A stretch of 64,000 nucleotides of DNA from Phoronis australis (GCA_002633005.1 NMRA01000270.1:422904-486903), one strand, 5' to 3'; positions 47,601-59,500 are shown, numbered from the stretch's first letter. Made by a program: numbers and translations. The notes: generated by a model not told the origin, from the sequence alone.

Positions 47601-50600
47601 ACCAGGCTCACCGAATATCTTCTGAGCACCACGAATGAAGACTAAAGACATACATCTTAGAACTTTTTAAAAAGGTTTCTGATTGCTTATTCACAATACA
47701 GGTCAATCAAAGTCACAGGCAGCAAACGGAGTAGATGTATGGCCTAATTCATCACTTCAAACTAATTCAATTGTCAAAATTGCCATATTTTGATTTTTCA
47801 AAGGTCAATTACGTTGCTCTAATAATTCAAATATTACCACACATTGTTCAATGATTTCTTAACCTTTACTTTTTTAGAAACTTGACAAAATAAAATTTTC
47901 ACTCAGTCTGTTTGCCATATTGTGTGCTGAATAAGTGAAGAGCTAGTGTGTTACGAGACACCCCTTGGAGGATGAAAACCACCGTTCGATAACTTTTGTA
48001 TTGCACTGTTGAAAGGTCCTTATGGTAGTATAGCGGCCCCACCATAATTCACTTGTATTCCTCAAAGGGACATATTTTCAGCATTACAGATATCTGACAG
48101 GGGCATTGTCAAGGCTTTAAGTAGGATCAGTGAGCTACACCTGGTATAGCTATACCAGGTGTAGCTCACAGGTAGTGTTGGTAGGACCTAAATAATTGGC
48201 TGGAATTCTCAACTGCATGGGACACAATATAGGGAATTCATCTCTACCACAAAGTACTATAATTGTGTACAACTGGGAAAACACCGACAGTTCTGAATCA
48301 ATGTTGCCAAAAACACCTGTTAATCAGTCCATCTACATACTGGTAATAACAATTTACTGCAAAGTACCAATGAACTTCTCACAAACAAGTTAGTCATACA
48401 TGACGTAGACTACAGTTTCTCTGTTGACAACAGTAAGTCGGTAAAAGCAAGTTAGTGTTAGTTTATCCCCACACACAGCCTTCTCTACAGTCTTCGACTC
48501 ATCTCAGTATGGTAAAAATTGTTCAATTTAAAAAATGAAATTTCTGTCAGCCATATTGTTTCCTAAACTGAAGACGTTTTACTGTAGTGAGATTATCTTT
48601 CCCACGTACACAGAATGCAACAAGTTTGAATTCGTCAGGAATTTCAGTCATTTTTTAAGGAAATCCTAACATTTTGTGAGTTTGAAATGTATGCACCTGT
48701 TCACTGAGTGATGATTCCAAGGCAGTATTCCATACCAATCCACTCAATATAGATTAGGACTTCAAACGTGTTCATGAATTTTGTAATTCCATCGAGTTTG
48801 AAATCTGATGTGTTGGAAGAGTGATGTGCAGATAGAGTACATGAACAAGGCCAAGTAGAACATCATAAATGCCATTATTGCATCATTTTTCACATTATCA
48901 CTTTTTTGTTATATCTATTGCTCATTTTTTCTTGAATTAGTCAACCAGAATCAAATCTTAGATATCTGTCCTCATTATGTTTTAAAAACAAAAATGTCTG
49001 ATTTCAAAAATGCAAAGACATTTCGATTTCAAGTTTTGAGTACATGAATAATGACATTTTTGAAAAAAACAGAAAAACTTGGCCAGCATATACGAAATGT
49101 TAGTCGAATATTCAACCAAACAAACAACAGTAAAACATGCTTGTTGAACATTCCCATTTGTGTGTTACAAACAGGACAGGATAATGCACCATCCAAACAA
49201 TTCTGACCTTAATATACCATGGAATCTGTCCATCAATGATGGTTGCTGAGTACTGTGCTCCGACATGGGGGAGGAGTGTAGCAAGAGTTGCATTGAGAGA
49301 GGGGACCCATGACAAAGCATCCATGACACTCCTTCAAAGAAACCGCACACCAGTCACTTACTTTGAACTGTGGGTAATGTTTTGGGCACTTGACCCTGAA
49401 AGTCCTTACTGACATAACTATTGTTAAGAAACGGTCAAGTCACTCCTAGCTGACATTGTAAAGAATGTTTACAGTGCCGGCAAAAAGAATTTAGGAAAAC
49501 AAAAATCAGTATTCCTAGATGTGAAATTTCTCCCTTCATAACAACTTGTACAAAAATAATTATAAATTATAGCACAAAATTATAGCAAGTAAATCATCAA
49601 TAGCAAGAAAAAATGAAATGTCAAGCATTTCTAATGTTCAAAATCAATTATAAAACTGAAATAAACCAATAATGAATTTAGAATATTGGAAAATATATAT
49701 CAACAGCATATGCAATAATAGTCACCACACCAACCAGGTACTTTGATACTTACAGCTTCAGTCTACACCTGTTTCAACAATTGTCTGCTCATCAACTGAG
49801 TTCCACAGGAAGCACTAATCAATGTAGTAGCCTTAACTATTGTCTCATAACGAGGCACTTGTTTGCATAGTCTGGAATTCATGTGACAGACACTTTGATC
49901 AGATAAGGTGTTGTATAGGGTGGAAGAAGAAAGAATTCATTGGAACATGTTTTCGCATTTTTGTAGAACAAACTGCTATTTTGCTATGCAATTAACAGCT
50001 TAACTTCATAAGGAATTTATGGGTTTCGAGAATGAATCTGCAAGATATACCAGTGTTCTCCATGCCATGTTTTAACAGGTTGCCGAGACATGCTAGATTT
50101 CGCCTCTGACCTGTTTAAATAGCCTGCGACACAACTGATTTTTTTCATTCTGAACAAAAAAGTATCATTTTAGTGTGTTTGCCATGATATGCACACGATG
50201 CACACTCTCTTAATATTCAAAGTGGTTGAAATGCGACTTGTATGAATTTTTGAGAGTAGAAAGAATACATTGTGCCGGCACACCACAACAAGTTTATGAA
50301 AGAAATACCTGTTTCAAGTAGACATAGAGCATATAGTAAACGCCTTACTTATATATGACCTTGAACCATTAAACAAACCAGTAACTATTGCCACCTAGTG
50401 ATAGATATCATAATGTCACCACCCTGAAACCTTCCCAAATATCATTAATGAATATCACCAACAGCACTAAACCATATATCATTCTCCGTCTCAATGAGAA
50501 ACAACTCTAGACGAGTTTTATTATGGTAAGTGGATTTTTTATACAAGGTGTGGGTTTACATTTGCTTGATATGTGATCTTGACCCGAGTCATAACATATT

Positions 50601-52359
50601 TAACAATAATTGAAATAGTGTCTATACAAGATTAGAAAAATAAATATTTACGTTGTTTTCATTTTTCTTAATTCAAAAGCTCTACAAAACACTAATAATG
50701 ATTTATCCCTAGCTCAGACAAAACAAGAAGCTGTCTGCCTGAAAGAATTACAGGTGATATACGTTTTTGTAACCACAGAAGCAGGTGGCGTTTAGAGACA
50801 TAAAAGCTAAGTCTATTACTATAATCATCAAGTAAGAGATAGCTTGCCCACCAGCAGTCTGTCAACTAGGTGGGAAAATTAATGATTTCCGCTTCAGTAT
50901 GCAAGAAACTGGAAAACCACAGAAACCATTTGGAAGTTTTCCTAATGCACACCATTTGGTGTCCAGAGTGGCAAAAAGCTGGACATGAAATACCACAGGA
51001 GAACGTGTTCAATATAGAAGTTTATGCGTGAACTTTAAAGAGCCTTTACTGTTACACAACTCCTACCTGTAGAAGAGACATTTTAATATGGAGGTGGAAG
51101 GAAGGGTTATGAATCCATTGTCATTTCTTCTCCAATACACGGGTGAGAAACAACATGACCGCTGGTCCTCTAAATCGGACTGATTCACCCAAAACAGGAC
51201 CTCCGGGGATCAAATGGGACCGTCGTACCAGAAAATGGGACTGACGCACCTAAAAACATGACCGCGCCACCACAAAACAGGACCGCCGGGGACTGAACAT
51301 GACCGCCGGACAACATGCGGTTTCAATCCAAGGCAGTCATGCTCAGTCCCCGGCGGTCCTGTTTTCTGGTGGGGCGGTCATGTTTTTAGGTGCGTCAGTC
51401 CCATTTTCTGGTGCGACGGTCCCATTTGATCCCCGGAGGTCCTGTTTTGGGTGAGGCGGTCNGGGGTGAATTCTGGGCTTGGGAAGACCCAAAACATCAT
51501 TGGTGCTTGAAACCATGTTCTGTGCATGAACTGACCTGCCATGACAAGCCAACTACATAGGCAGATCCAGATACGTCAAGGTGGTCTGGATCCTCCTTTT
51601 CCCCTCGATTTTAGTGATATCAATTCTAGAATTTTCAAATTGTTGGCTTGTATGCCCTTTTTTAAAAAATCCTTGATCCGACCCCCACTTTTAAAAAATC
51701 CTGCATCCGCCCCTGAACTACTAGTAATTGAGCCTGGTATCAAGCAATAACGAACTGTCAGTCGTGATCCTAAGCCCAGGAATTTGCTTTTATAACCTGA
51801 CAACTTGTAACGTAACAGTACAAAATGAGACCATTTATACAATGGCAAGTGGTATAAATCAAATGTTTTTGAAGCAACGGGGGTTTATAAGAGCACTTCA
51901 GCAGTACTACCTGAAAACTGACCTATCACAAGCTCCGCCCCCATGCAAAATGTCGACAAACAAACAATAAGTTTTACCCTGCAAGGTGTTGTTTGTTGGG
52001 TAAAACGGCGGCTTGGAAACAAAGATGTGTCAAAAATGTTGCATTCTGATTGGTCAGTTAAGCCGTTACTCAAAATCCTGGCGATAGGTCAACTGCAGGC
52101 ATTCAGGAAGTCACTAATAATACAGATGTTTGTGTTCCAATCTCTTCAGATACTAAGGCGAGGCTCTTCATTTATAATTGCACCACCTAGTGAATGTGAA
52201 AACCAAATTTCCAAGTAACATTCTGTAAATTCAAGGCACACCTTGAACCACTCAGATTTCACGGCATCACCGGTGATGACTTTTGCTGGATATAGCCCCA
52301 GGAAAGGCAGCAATATCCCGGAGACTGGGGGGACTAGCTTGCTCATTCCTGTCATAATT
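41486..52359 (-). CDS. TSPO: TSPO (translocator protein) with three alternative first coding exons
   Basis: TSPO is a five-helix protein of the outer mitochondrial membrane that binds cholesterol and porphyrins. In transcript order the exons are one of 52242-52359 (1C), 49208-49331 (1B) or 45840-45952 (1A), then 45286-45355, 43935-44074 and 41486-41662. All junctions agree in phase (0, 1, 0). Diagnostic motifs are [12 protein letters not shown] (exon 1A), [43 protein letters not shown], and the C-terminal [19 protein letters not shown], which aligns with the cholesterol-recognition region. With exon 1A the protein is 165 aa, close to the usual 160-170. The 3' UTR is not defined; TTTATT at 40734 could be a distant polyadenylation signal. 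Confidence 0.94.
43220..43726. mobile_element. 507-bp non-autonomous DNA transposon
   Basis: It has terminal inverted repeats cagggcttggaat / attccaagccctg and a 6-bp direct repeat aaaatg on both sides (43214-43219 and 43727-43732). The interior has CG-containing aaaagcggaaa words. No transposase. The CAGGG ends recall hAT elements, but the site duplication is shorter than the usual 8 bp. Confidence 0.8.
43935..44074 (-). CDS. TSPO: TSPO shared exon 3
   Basis: Acceptor ctcgttacag and donor gtaaga; 140 nt. It encodes [14 protein letters not shown] to GAKKLGW (helices 2-3). The [14 protein letters not shown] block is the most diagnostic TSPO motif here. Confidence 0.95.
45161..45290 (-). repeat. 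20-bp minisatellite copying the TSPO exon 2 splice donor
   Basis: On the minus strand, units near tacaggtgagtggtgaggtg repeat at 45290-45271, 45270-45251, 45250-45231 and 45230-45211, followed by a 30-bp unit and a partial one. The first three carry a perfect CAG/GTGAGT donor. The first five bases of unit one are the end of exon 2. Use of the second donor adds 20 nt and meets TGA. Confidence 0.95.
45286..45355 (-). CDS. TSPO: TSPO shared exon 2
   Basis: Acceptor ggttttgtag and donor gtgagt; 70 nt, phase 0 to 1. It encodes [20 protein letters not shown], the signature loop and start of helix 2. It is too short for ordinary ORF finding. Its donor sits at the edge of a 20-bp minisatellite. Confidence 0.93.
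45840..45952 (-). CDS. TSPO: TSPO first coding exon 1A
   Basis: Acceptor gtttttgtag, two bases, then ATG (45950-45948) and 37 codons to a strong gtaagt donor in phase 0. It encodes transmembrane helix 1 with [12 protein letters not shown] and PEIKTWYHK, the best match of the three to typical TSPO. The two leading bases make TGA if any phase-0 exon is spliced in front, so it can only be the first coding exon. Confidence 0.9.
46180..49100. other. TSPO intron without other genes
   Basis: Only short open frames and the palindrome at 48130 were found. No second copy of the KPRW exon was seen. Confidence 0.5.
48130..48169. repeat. perfect 40-bp palindrome
   Basis: Two 20-base arms (gtgagctacacctggtatag and its exact complement) with no spacer, in the intron between TSPO exons 1B and 1A. 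Confidence 0.95.
49208..49331 (-). CDS. TSPO alternative first coding exon 1B
   Basis: Acceptor gtttctttgaag, seven bases, then ATG (49324-49322) and 39 codons to the donor gtcaga in phase 0. It reads [17 protein letters not shown] and ends PWYIK, aligning with the helix-1 exon of TSPO (LLPHxG and a terminal WY-x-K). The region between helix 1 and WY has diverged, and no private copy of the next exon was seen between here and exon 1A. Confidence 0.72.
51184..51453. mobile_element. long palindrome with repeated gggac/tgaccg units
   Basis: Arms of about 120 bp (51184-51308 and 51329-51453) are nearly perfect inverted copies around a short spacer. Each arm has several ~20-bp degenerate units such as aaaacaggaccgccgggga and aaatgggactgacgcaccta. 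A single N at 51462 lies at its edge. Confidence 0.85.
51557..51716. mobile_element. MITE-like element with GGGGCGGATGCAGG end
   Basis: The right end, read on the minus strand, is caggggcggatgcaggatt, followed by ttaaaagtgggggtcgga. The left end cagatccag is a diverged inverted partner. This end sequence recalls common animal MITEs. Confidence 0.5.
51918..52092. mobile_element. short MITE-like repeat, copy in TSPO intron
   Basis: It matches 41155-41300 over most of its length (cacaagctccgccccc, ctgattggtcagtt, tcaaaatcctggcgatagg). Confidence 0.6.
52242..52359 (-). CDS. TSPO alternative first coding exon 1C
   Basis: Acceptor gtgttttcaag, four bases, then ATG (52355-52353) and 38 codons to the donor gtgtgc in phase 0. 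It contains [15 protein letters not shown] and ends SEWFK, the same layout as exons 1A and 1B. It is the most diverged of the three. Its weak donor could mean low use or decay. Confidence 0.68.
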
Positions 52360-53204
52360 CTTGAAAACACAAAACAATGAGAACAATGAGCCTCGAACAA
52401 TAACTGAAAAATGGATTGTTATTATAAATTCATAGCTGACTGAAGCATAATTGCACTTCAAGTACTACACCAAAACAATACACAACATGATTTTAACTTG
52501 CAATTGCAAATTTCATGTATCTAAGTCTGAAGTGCCAGATCATTGACAAAACTATTGCCCAGGTGTGAAGATGCAAAATTTCATAAAATTTGGATTGCCT
52601 ATTTTTCCACCTAGGCAGAAATGACTCGCTGTACGTTCGCTGTACGTTTAGAAATAAGGTCAAAATATGTGGATTACACATGCAACTTAATGATAAGATG
52701 CAAAGAAACTGATTAATATTCTAACAATAATTGATTGACAGTCATGTGCCTTCTTAAAATGACATTTAAAGTCCTAAGGTTTACCTTCAGCAGATCGTTT
52801 CAGCAACAGATTGGCCACAGCCTAAGAAATAATAAAACAAATATAGTAGACAACTTGTCCCTAACTGGAATCCACAAGGAGAAGGAAATGCCAATGACCT
52901 ATTTTTTGCATTAAGAAAATGCTGACAAAAAATTATCTTAACTTTCCATTAGTAGCCATAGGAACTCATTATCTAAGCTCACTAGGCAGTGGAAGACAGT
53001 TTTATTATAAGAACTAATGATTACAAGTTATCAACTCCCTTGACTCACTTAGTTTAAGTAGGAATGGACAGGCGGCTGCCTAGTATCCCACAATGCAATG
53101 TTGTATTAGTGTTTAGAATTTGTAGTTCAGTGGGCCGTTTCCATTATTTTTTCTTTTGACTTTAGCCAAAAGACAAAAATTTAATATGAAAAAACAAAAG
53201 ATTG

Positions 53205-53295
53205 TTTTGTCATTTGGGTCTCTCAAAAGGTTTTGTCTTTTGGGTCTCTCAAAAGGTTTTGTCTTTTGGGTCTCTCAAAAGGTTTTGTCTTTAGG
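53205..53295 (+). repeat. 26-bp minisatellite, 3.5 units
   Basis: ttttgtcttttgggtctctc plus aaaagg repeats at 53205, 53231 and 53257, then a partial unit. Nearby 53166-53200 has an inverted caaaagacaaaa word. Confidence 0.95.
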
Positions 53296-54396
53296 TTACT
53301 GCAAGTAGACTACAAATTTCTTTCTTCTGACTTAGTGTTGTGGACAGACTTTCTGACTTGTCAGTTCTAGCTTGCCATTCATGAACTAGTCCATTGCTCA
53401 CGCCAGGGTATATGACCCTTGAGGCGAACAATGTAAAAATGGCCAGTCACCGATTCGAGCAACTGCACAAAAGACTGACATTATAAAAAAAAAGTTTGAC
53501 TGTGGGGTTATTTGTTCAACGAAGAGTTAAAGACATCAGAGGCCTACTAAGGTGTCGCTCTATTCACAAAAGGTACTTATAGCAACAAGACTTTATGGAG
53601 GGCCTATGCCTATGGCATGGCCACCGTCTCTACTGGGACCAGTTGAGACAGTGGTAATGTCACGATCTAGGTAGACAGTTACATTAGGCAAGTATTCTCT
53701 AGCATGAGACTTTATAAAATTAACTTTGCGTGGTTGCCTGTTGCCAAATGGTTGGTTAAAATTAATGTTAGCTTATTAACATGTAATTTGCTTTAGTGCT
53801 TTGCAAATTTTTTATCAACGTAAAGATGATTATTTGAGTGAATTTGTTAAGTTTCCTCCTGTATTCCATGTTCATGCACACGCAATTCATGCACCTTGAG
53901 ATTAAGCAGGATTCCAATTAGGCAGCAGGCATGCAGGGGCGATAGTACATCCCCACAAAAGTTAAGAATTTCAAAATACAAGAAACAAAATCAAATGAAA
54001 CATGATACCTTCCCATGCTATTTTGCAAGTGCCACGCACTAGCGTCACGCGCTTCGCTCAGTCTCGTGCTAGCCTTTGCCTAACTCACTTGACTCAGTTG
54101 AAACACTCAGACTCTGTGGTTATCGTGCACATGGTGGAAAAGTTAACGGTGACCAAAAAAGTGGTGTTGGAATTCTTCGCCAAAGTCACCTTAATTCTGG
54201 TAACTAAGCTTTATCGAAGATATGAGAAGAAATAGAAAGGACCACTGAAGAATGTAAGTGGTAGTTGTAAGCATGAAATGCATTTTTGACGAAGTGAAAA
54301 CTCCTAATCGTTGGCCGGATTTGGCTCACCACCCGTTTGAAATACACGGGACGAACTTCATACAGAAGGCAATGGGAAGTATAGCCTCGGTACAAA

Positions 54397-55915
54397 GCTG
54401 TATATAAATATACAGCTTTGCACCGATGTGGCTAAAAAAGTGGTAAGATAAAATCTGACACAAAACAAGTGTCATTAAAATTAGTCTTCCTTGAGTAAAC
54501 AAAATTATTCAACAGTGTTGGAAAAAATGGCGTTCTACTGTTATTCTGCTGCTAAAGTTGTGGAGCGATCTTTAGCAACGGCTTTCGGCGCCATGAAATA
54601 TTGCGTCACCTATTGGCCAGTTTCTTTTTTGCCAATTCTTCAATCAACTGCTGTTCTTTCACGAGCTCGCGTACACATCACAACAAATTATTGGAACTGG
54701 TTTCACTTCATTATAATTTTTTAGAATTCCGATACCGAAATACCGAAAAACCGAATTATAACAAATTTCGCTTCTCCGAAGTGGTCGTAAAAATTTAGGA
54801 AATGGCGCGTGCCCGTGACACGAGCGTATTGTTTTCGAAACGATGACATACTTTTCATTGCTAGAAAAGGCGGAGAGTTACGCAAGAAAATGACGTTTAT
54901 TGCATTGTTTTTCAATTAAATGGCTGTAATGGGCAAGGTGAGTACCGGGTTGATTCCCAGATTTTGCTAGCCAGCCAGCTAGCTGTATGAAGACTGTCGT
55001 CAAAATACAGCTAGGTCCCACTGCGTATATTTCTTCCATAGACCCCGAAATTGCACACAGCCAGGGTAGTTCTGCTCGTCACCGCGCCGTGAAACTTGTA
55101 TCAACATGTAAAGCTAAAGACCGGACGGTGTGCATGCAAAATCTGGGAGCCAACCGACACTCACCTTGGCCGTTACAGCCGTTTAAGTGAAAAACAATGC
55201 AATAAACGTCATTTTCTTGCGTAACTCTCCGCCTTTTCTAACAATGAAAAGTATGTCGTTGTTTTGAAAACAATACGCTTGTGTCACGCGCACGCGCCAT
55301 TTCCTAACTTTTTGTGACATCTCTCGGGTGATGACGATAGCTTGGCAGCAAAATTTCTTCTGAAATTCGATTTTTCGGTATCAAAATTCTAAAAACTATA
55401 ATGAAGTGAAACCAGTCCTGATAATTGGTTGTGACGTGTACGCAAGCTCGTGAAAGAACAACAGTTGAATGAAGAATCGGCGAAAAAAGAAACTGGCCAA
55501 TAGGTGATGCAATATTTCATGGCGCCGAAAGCCGTCGCTAAAGATCGCTCCACAACTTTAGCAGCAGAATAACGGTAGAACGCCATTTTTTCCAACACTG
55601 TTAAATAATTTTGTTTACTGAAGGAAGACTGTAGTTTTTAATGACGCTAATTTTGTGTCAGATTTTATCTTACCACTTTTTTACCCACATCGGTGCAAAG
55701 CTGTATATTTATATACAGCTTTGTTCCAAGGCTAGATTTTGCATGCACCCCGTCCGGTCTTTAGCTTTACATTTTGATACACGTTGCACGGCGCGGTGAC
55801 GAGCAGAACTACCATGGCTGCATGCAATTTCGGGGTCTACGGAAGAAATACAAACAGTGGTACCTAGCTGTATTTTTACGACAGTCTTCATACAGCTAGC
55901 TTGCTGGCTATTGGA
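54397..55915. mobile_element. inverted-repeat element in A-B-A'-B' order
   Basis: A (54397-54960) is inverted at 55147-55725, and B (54960-55147) is inverted at 55730-55915. Outer hairpins are of the type agctgtat...atacagct. A solitary monomer elsewhere has order A-B', so this looks like one monomer nested in another in opposite orientation. No transposase. Confidence 0.75.
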
Positions 55916-55936
55916 AGTATTGTAGCCCCCAACAGG

Positions 55937-55998
55937 CCAACCGAGGGGCTACGTGTTGCCCGTGATTTTGGCTAGGCAACACGTAGCCCCTCGGTTGG
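55937..55998. repeat. hairpin with perfect 24-bp arms
   Basis: Arms 55937-55960 and 55975-55998 (ccaaccgaggggctacgtgt plus tgcc and its complement) flank a 14-base loop. It lies just right of the inverted-repeat element, upstream of parvin. Confidence 0.95.
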
Positions 55999-56457
55999 TC
56001 TGCGGCATTGATCCAGGCCCAGGGCGATGTAGTTATATAAAATTTCAATGGTCTACAAGGTCACAAGCGGCCGACAGGCAGAGACTGACGCAAATAGCCA
56101 AGTCTCACCCCAAAACAAAAGCCGGCTGACAAAAGATGTGATTAAAGTTAGGACATTCAATGTGGCTAAAAAAATAAACCTTTTACGGTTACTTTTTGGA
56201 GTAAAAGTTACCTACTGGAAGCGTGCTTCTGATGCCAGTGGCGTGTAAACTTTGCCCTTTGCCTCTTTGACCTATTTAGCAAAATCCCAAAAATTATTTC
56301 ATATTTGTCATCTTGTATGTTCAAAAGGTAATAATTGACCAACATTTAATTTCATTTTCTAATCAAAATTGTTTTTGTCAATAAAGAAAGAATTTCTTAA
56401 AATAATTGTTTTGTGTAATTCAAACCTGGTGCGGTTTACCTATTTGCCTCTGTGTAG

Positions 56458-56560
56458 AAAATGGCCTCTCCTCCAACACCGACTGCCAAGAAAGACAAGA
56501 AAGACGAATCTTTCTTGGATAAGATTGGCACTATAGGCAGGAAGAAGAAGGCAAAAGAAG
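56458..56560 (+). CDS. parvin coding exon 1
   Basis: The exon follows the acceptor ctctgtgtag and three untranslated bases. ATG is at 56461 and 33 codons plus one base end at the donor gtaaaa. The product is basic and Ser/Pro-rich, then SFLDKIGTIGRKKK. Confidence 0.93.
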
Positions 56561-59500
56561 GTAAAATGTGTTAGGCTGAAGGGACATTAATTAATAGTGT
56601 TGCATCATAACTCGATAACCTGTTTGGGCCGGGAATTTAACCGACGACTATCTTGACGAGAAGGGTGTGGTCTCACCTTTGGCAATGACCATCGCCTCTG
56701 TTGGTCCTACCAGAGGCGATGCAGCCCCTACAGGCGCTCCATATGCCGGAAGCTTTTCGACGAATTATGCCTCACACCGACTAAAACATCAAAGTCGCGT
56801 TGCTATAAATAACTTTTGCGCATAGAGGAACACTTTAGGAGGTTGTCGATGTGTTTAATTCCTTCCAACTCGAACAAATACTCCCGTTATCAAACTTTTT
56901 ATTCGAGCAGTCCCTATTTCAGTTCCCAAAATCGTGAACTCAACATTTTCACTTGGCGCACGCCAAGAAATATGACCTCATTCTTATAACCAGGCCGAAG
57001 GTCAGAAGTTGCGGTCCTACCGGCAAACTTTGAAAGCTGAATTCCCTGCCCTCTGCGTACATGCTGCCGGGAACCAGCCGTGCATTTGCCATGTTGCTAA
57101 ACATTAAAATGTCAAATATGTGCACAAAGACTATTAAATGTCATATCAACAGCATTTATTTTTATCAAATTCAAACAATAATTCATTGAAACACAATCAG
57201 TTTCAATTAACGCCAATTAAAGACAAGTAGTGGTGGCATTTTGGAAACGAACATTTAACTGACAAGACCGCAATGGCTCACCTTTGGCCTATTTAAAGAT
57301 TGAGGTCATGAAGTCACATCACCTAGCGAGCGCGGTAAAAATTGGAGCGTGCGCAGTATAAAAATGGTGAGTTCACGATTTTGGGAACTGAACGAGTGAC
57401 TGTTCGATCAAAAGGATCGATAACGGAAGTATTTGTTAGAATTGGAAGGAATGAAACACACCACCAACCTCCTAAGGTGTACGCAAAAGGTACTTATAAC
57501 AACGTGACTTTTATGCTTTAGCCAGTGCGAGGCATAATTCGCCGAAAAGCTTCCGGCATATGGAGCACCTATAGGAGCTGCATCGCCTCTGGTCGGGCCA
57601 ACAGAGGCGATGGTCGTTGCCTAGTCTCACCTGTGCCTGTGGTCACTGTGGCTGACGGATCTCAGATACCTTTTGTGTTTGAACTATTGAATTATTAGGC
57701 CTTTGAGTTGACAGTGCTGAAAATGAAACCCCTTTTATATCTCAAAGTCTTGTGGAGAAAGGAGTGGAAGAAGTGTTGGTTCGAATTAGCCAGCCAACTG
57801 TATGTCAACAATCGTCAAAATAGAGCTAGGACTAAGTAATCTGGCACTAGTCGGATATAATGGACTCTAACTTATTCCAAATAAATCCACTAAATGTAGG
57901 TCTAAATGAACGATTTTGGTATCGTTGCATTCCTCAGACATCTGGCTTTCCATACAAATCCTTTTCACGACCCTCAATTACTTTAGTCTATAACTATGCT
58001 ATTCCGAACTCGGTCCACTTTAGCCACGCGCATCGTGAAATCGGCAGCCATTTCAGCGAACTTACTGTATCTAGTGACATCTATGGGCAATTTGCTACAA
58101 CACGCGCTCTTCCTTTTTCATCAGTCAACGTCATTGGTCGATTTCGTCAGTTATTAACGTCAGTGGTTATTAATCATCGTACGTCTGCTCTCGTCATCAC
58201 CTTCGTCGTCTCTCTCACAATCGTATCTGTCATCATCATGTTATCGTCATCCATGTTAAAATTACATAATAAACCATCCTATCTAATTGTACCATATAAG
58301 ATAAGCATAGTTCCTGTAAAAACCACAATACTATTACTAGTTCATCTCCTTTTCTTTTAAAGACAAGAAAGTAGTGCTAAGAAACTGAATTCACTCAACA
58401 AAAATATCAACGAAGGGCTAAAACAATTAACAAATAGTATCACAACCTAGCTGAATATGTACACCTTGAGATTGTACTAGTAAATGGACACCTTTGGTGG
58501 AGGCAGTTCAAGTCTTAGGGAACATTGCGGGGGTGTTAATATAAAGCCAAAGACTAAATATACACCGCCTGGGTACTTGTGCTCTTAAAGTGTCGTGATT
58601 TTTATGTTAACATGATGTTAATAAGGTTCGTGATAAGTTGACGACCAGTGTTCTATCACAGCAGGTTGCATGCAAAATCTGAGAATCAACCGACCTCTTG
58701 CCCATTACAGCTGTTTATTAAATGAAAAACGATCTAATAAACAGGATTTTCTTGCATCATTCTCTGGCTTTCTGACAAAGAAAATTCTGTCATCAACTTA
58801 AAAGACTACGCTTGTGACATGCGCCCTCGCCATTTCCTAATTTTTTGTGATATCTTCTAGAAGATGATGACATGTTCACCAAAAAGCAAAATTTGGTCAG
58901 CAAGTCAGTCTGCTGGTAATAGAATACTGAAAATTTATAGCAAAGTGAAACCAATTCTGGTCAACTATGGTCAACTGCACAAAACTTTGTGAAAGAAGGA
59001 CGAGTGAAAACAAACAGCCAAAATTCCGTGGTCCTTCCTAAGTATAACTGCAAAGTAGCGGTCTACTAACAGCATTATTGTTGCATCAGTAAGTTCACTG
59101 ATTTACCTTTGGTTGAGTGTAGTTTTCTTAGGACAATAATTTTGTGTCAGATTTCGATTCCCTTGCTTTTCCACAGATGGAGGCACTCGTATTGATTCTA
59201 GAGAGTAAGTGGCTTCCAGTGACATTGATTAACTTTGTGTTTGTTTGCGGTCTTCATAATGTTGAGTTGGTGTCTTGTATTTTACTACAGCTCTTGACTT
59301 ACAAGAGGAAGGGAAGAATGCCATCGAATCGCCAACAAGTCCTACGAAGAATCCAGATTTTGGACCGGAGGCATATTTTTTGGGTACAACTCAACGACCA
59401 GTTTATTTGCTTGATAGAACAAGATGGTGTTTACTGTATAGTTTTCTTAAAATGTTTTCCATCTAATTTCATTTGCCAGTGTTATGTTAAGACTTAAGTA

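Noticed and set aside
57860-58360. 166-codon plus-strand ORF with a hydrophobic segment
   Set aside because: It lies in parvin intron 1 inside a disrupted repeat, has no recognisable motif, and its composition is that of AT-rich non-coding DNA.
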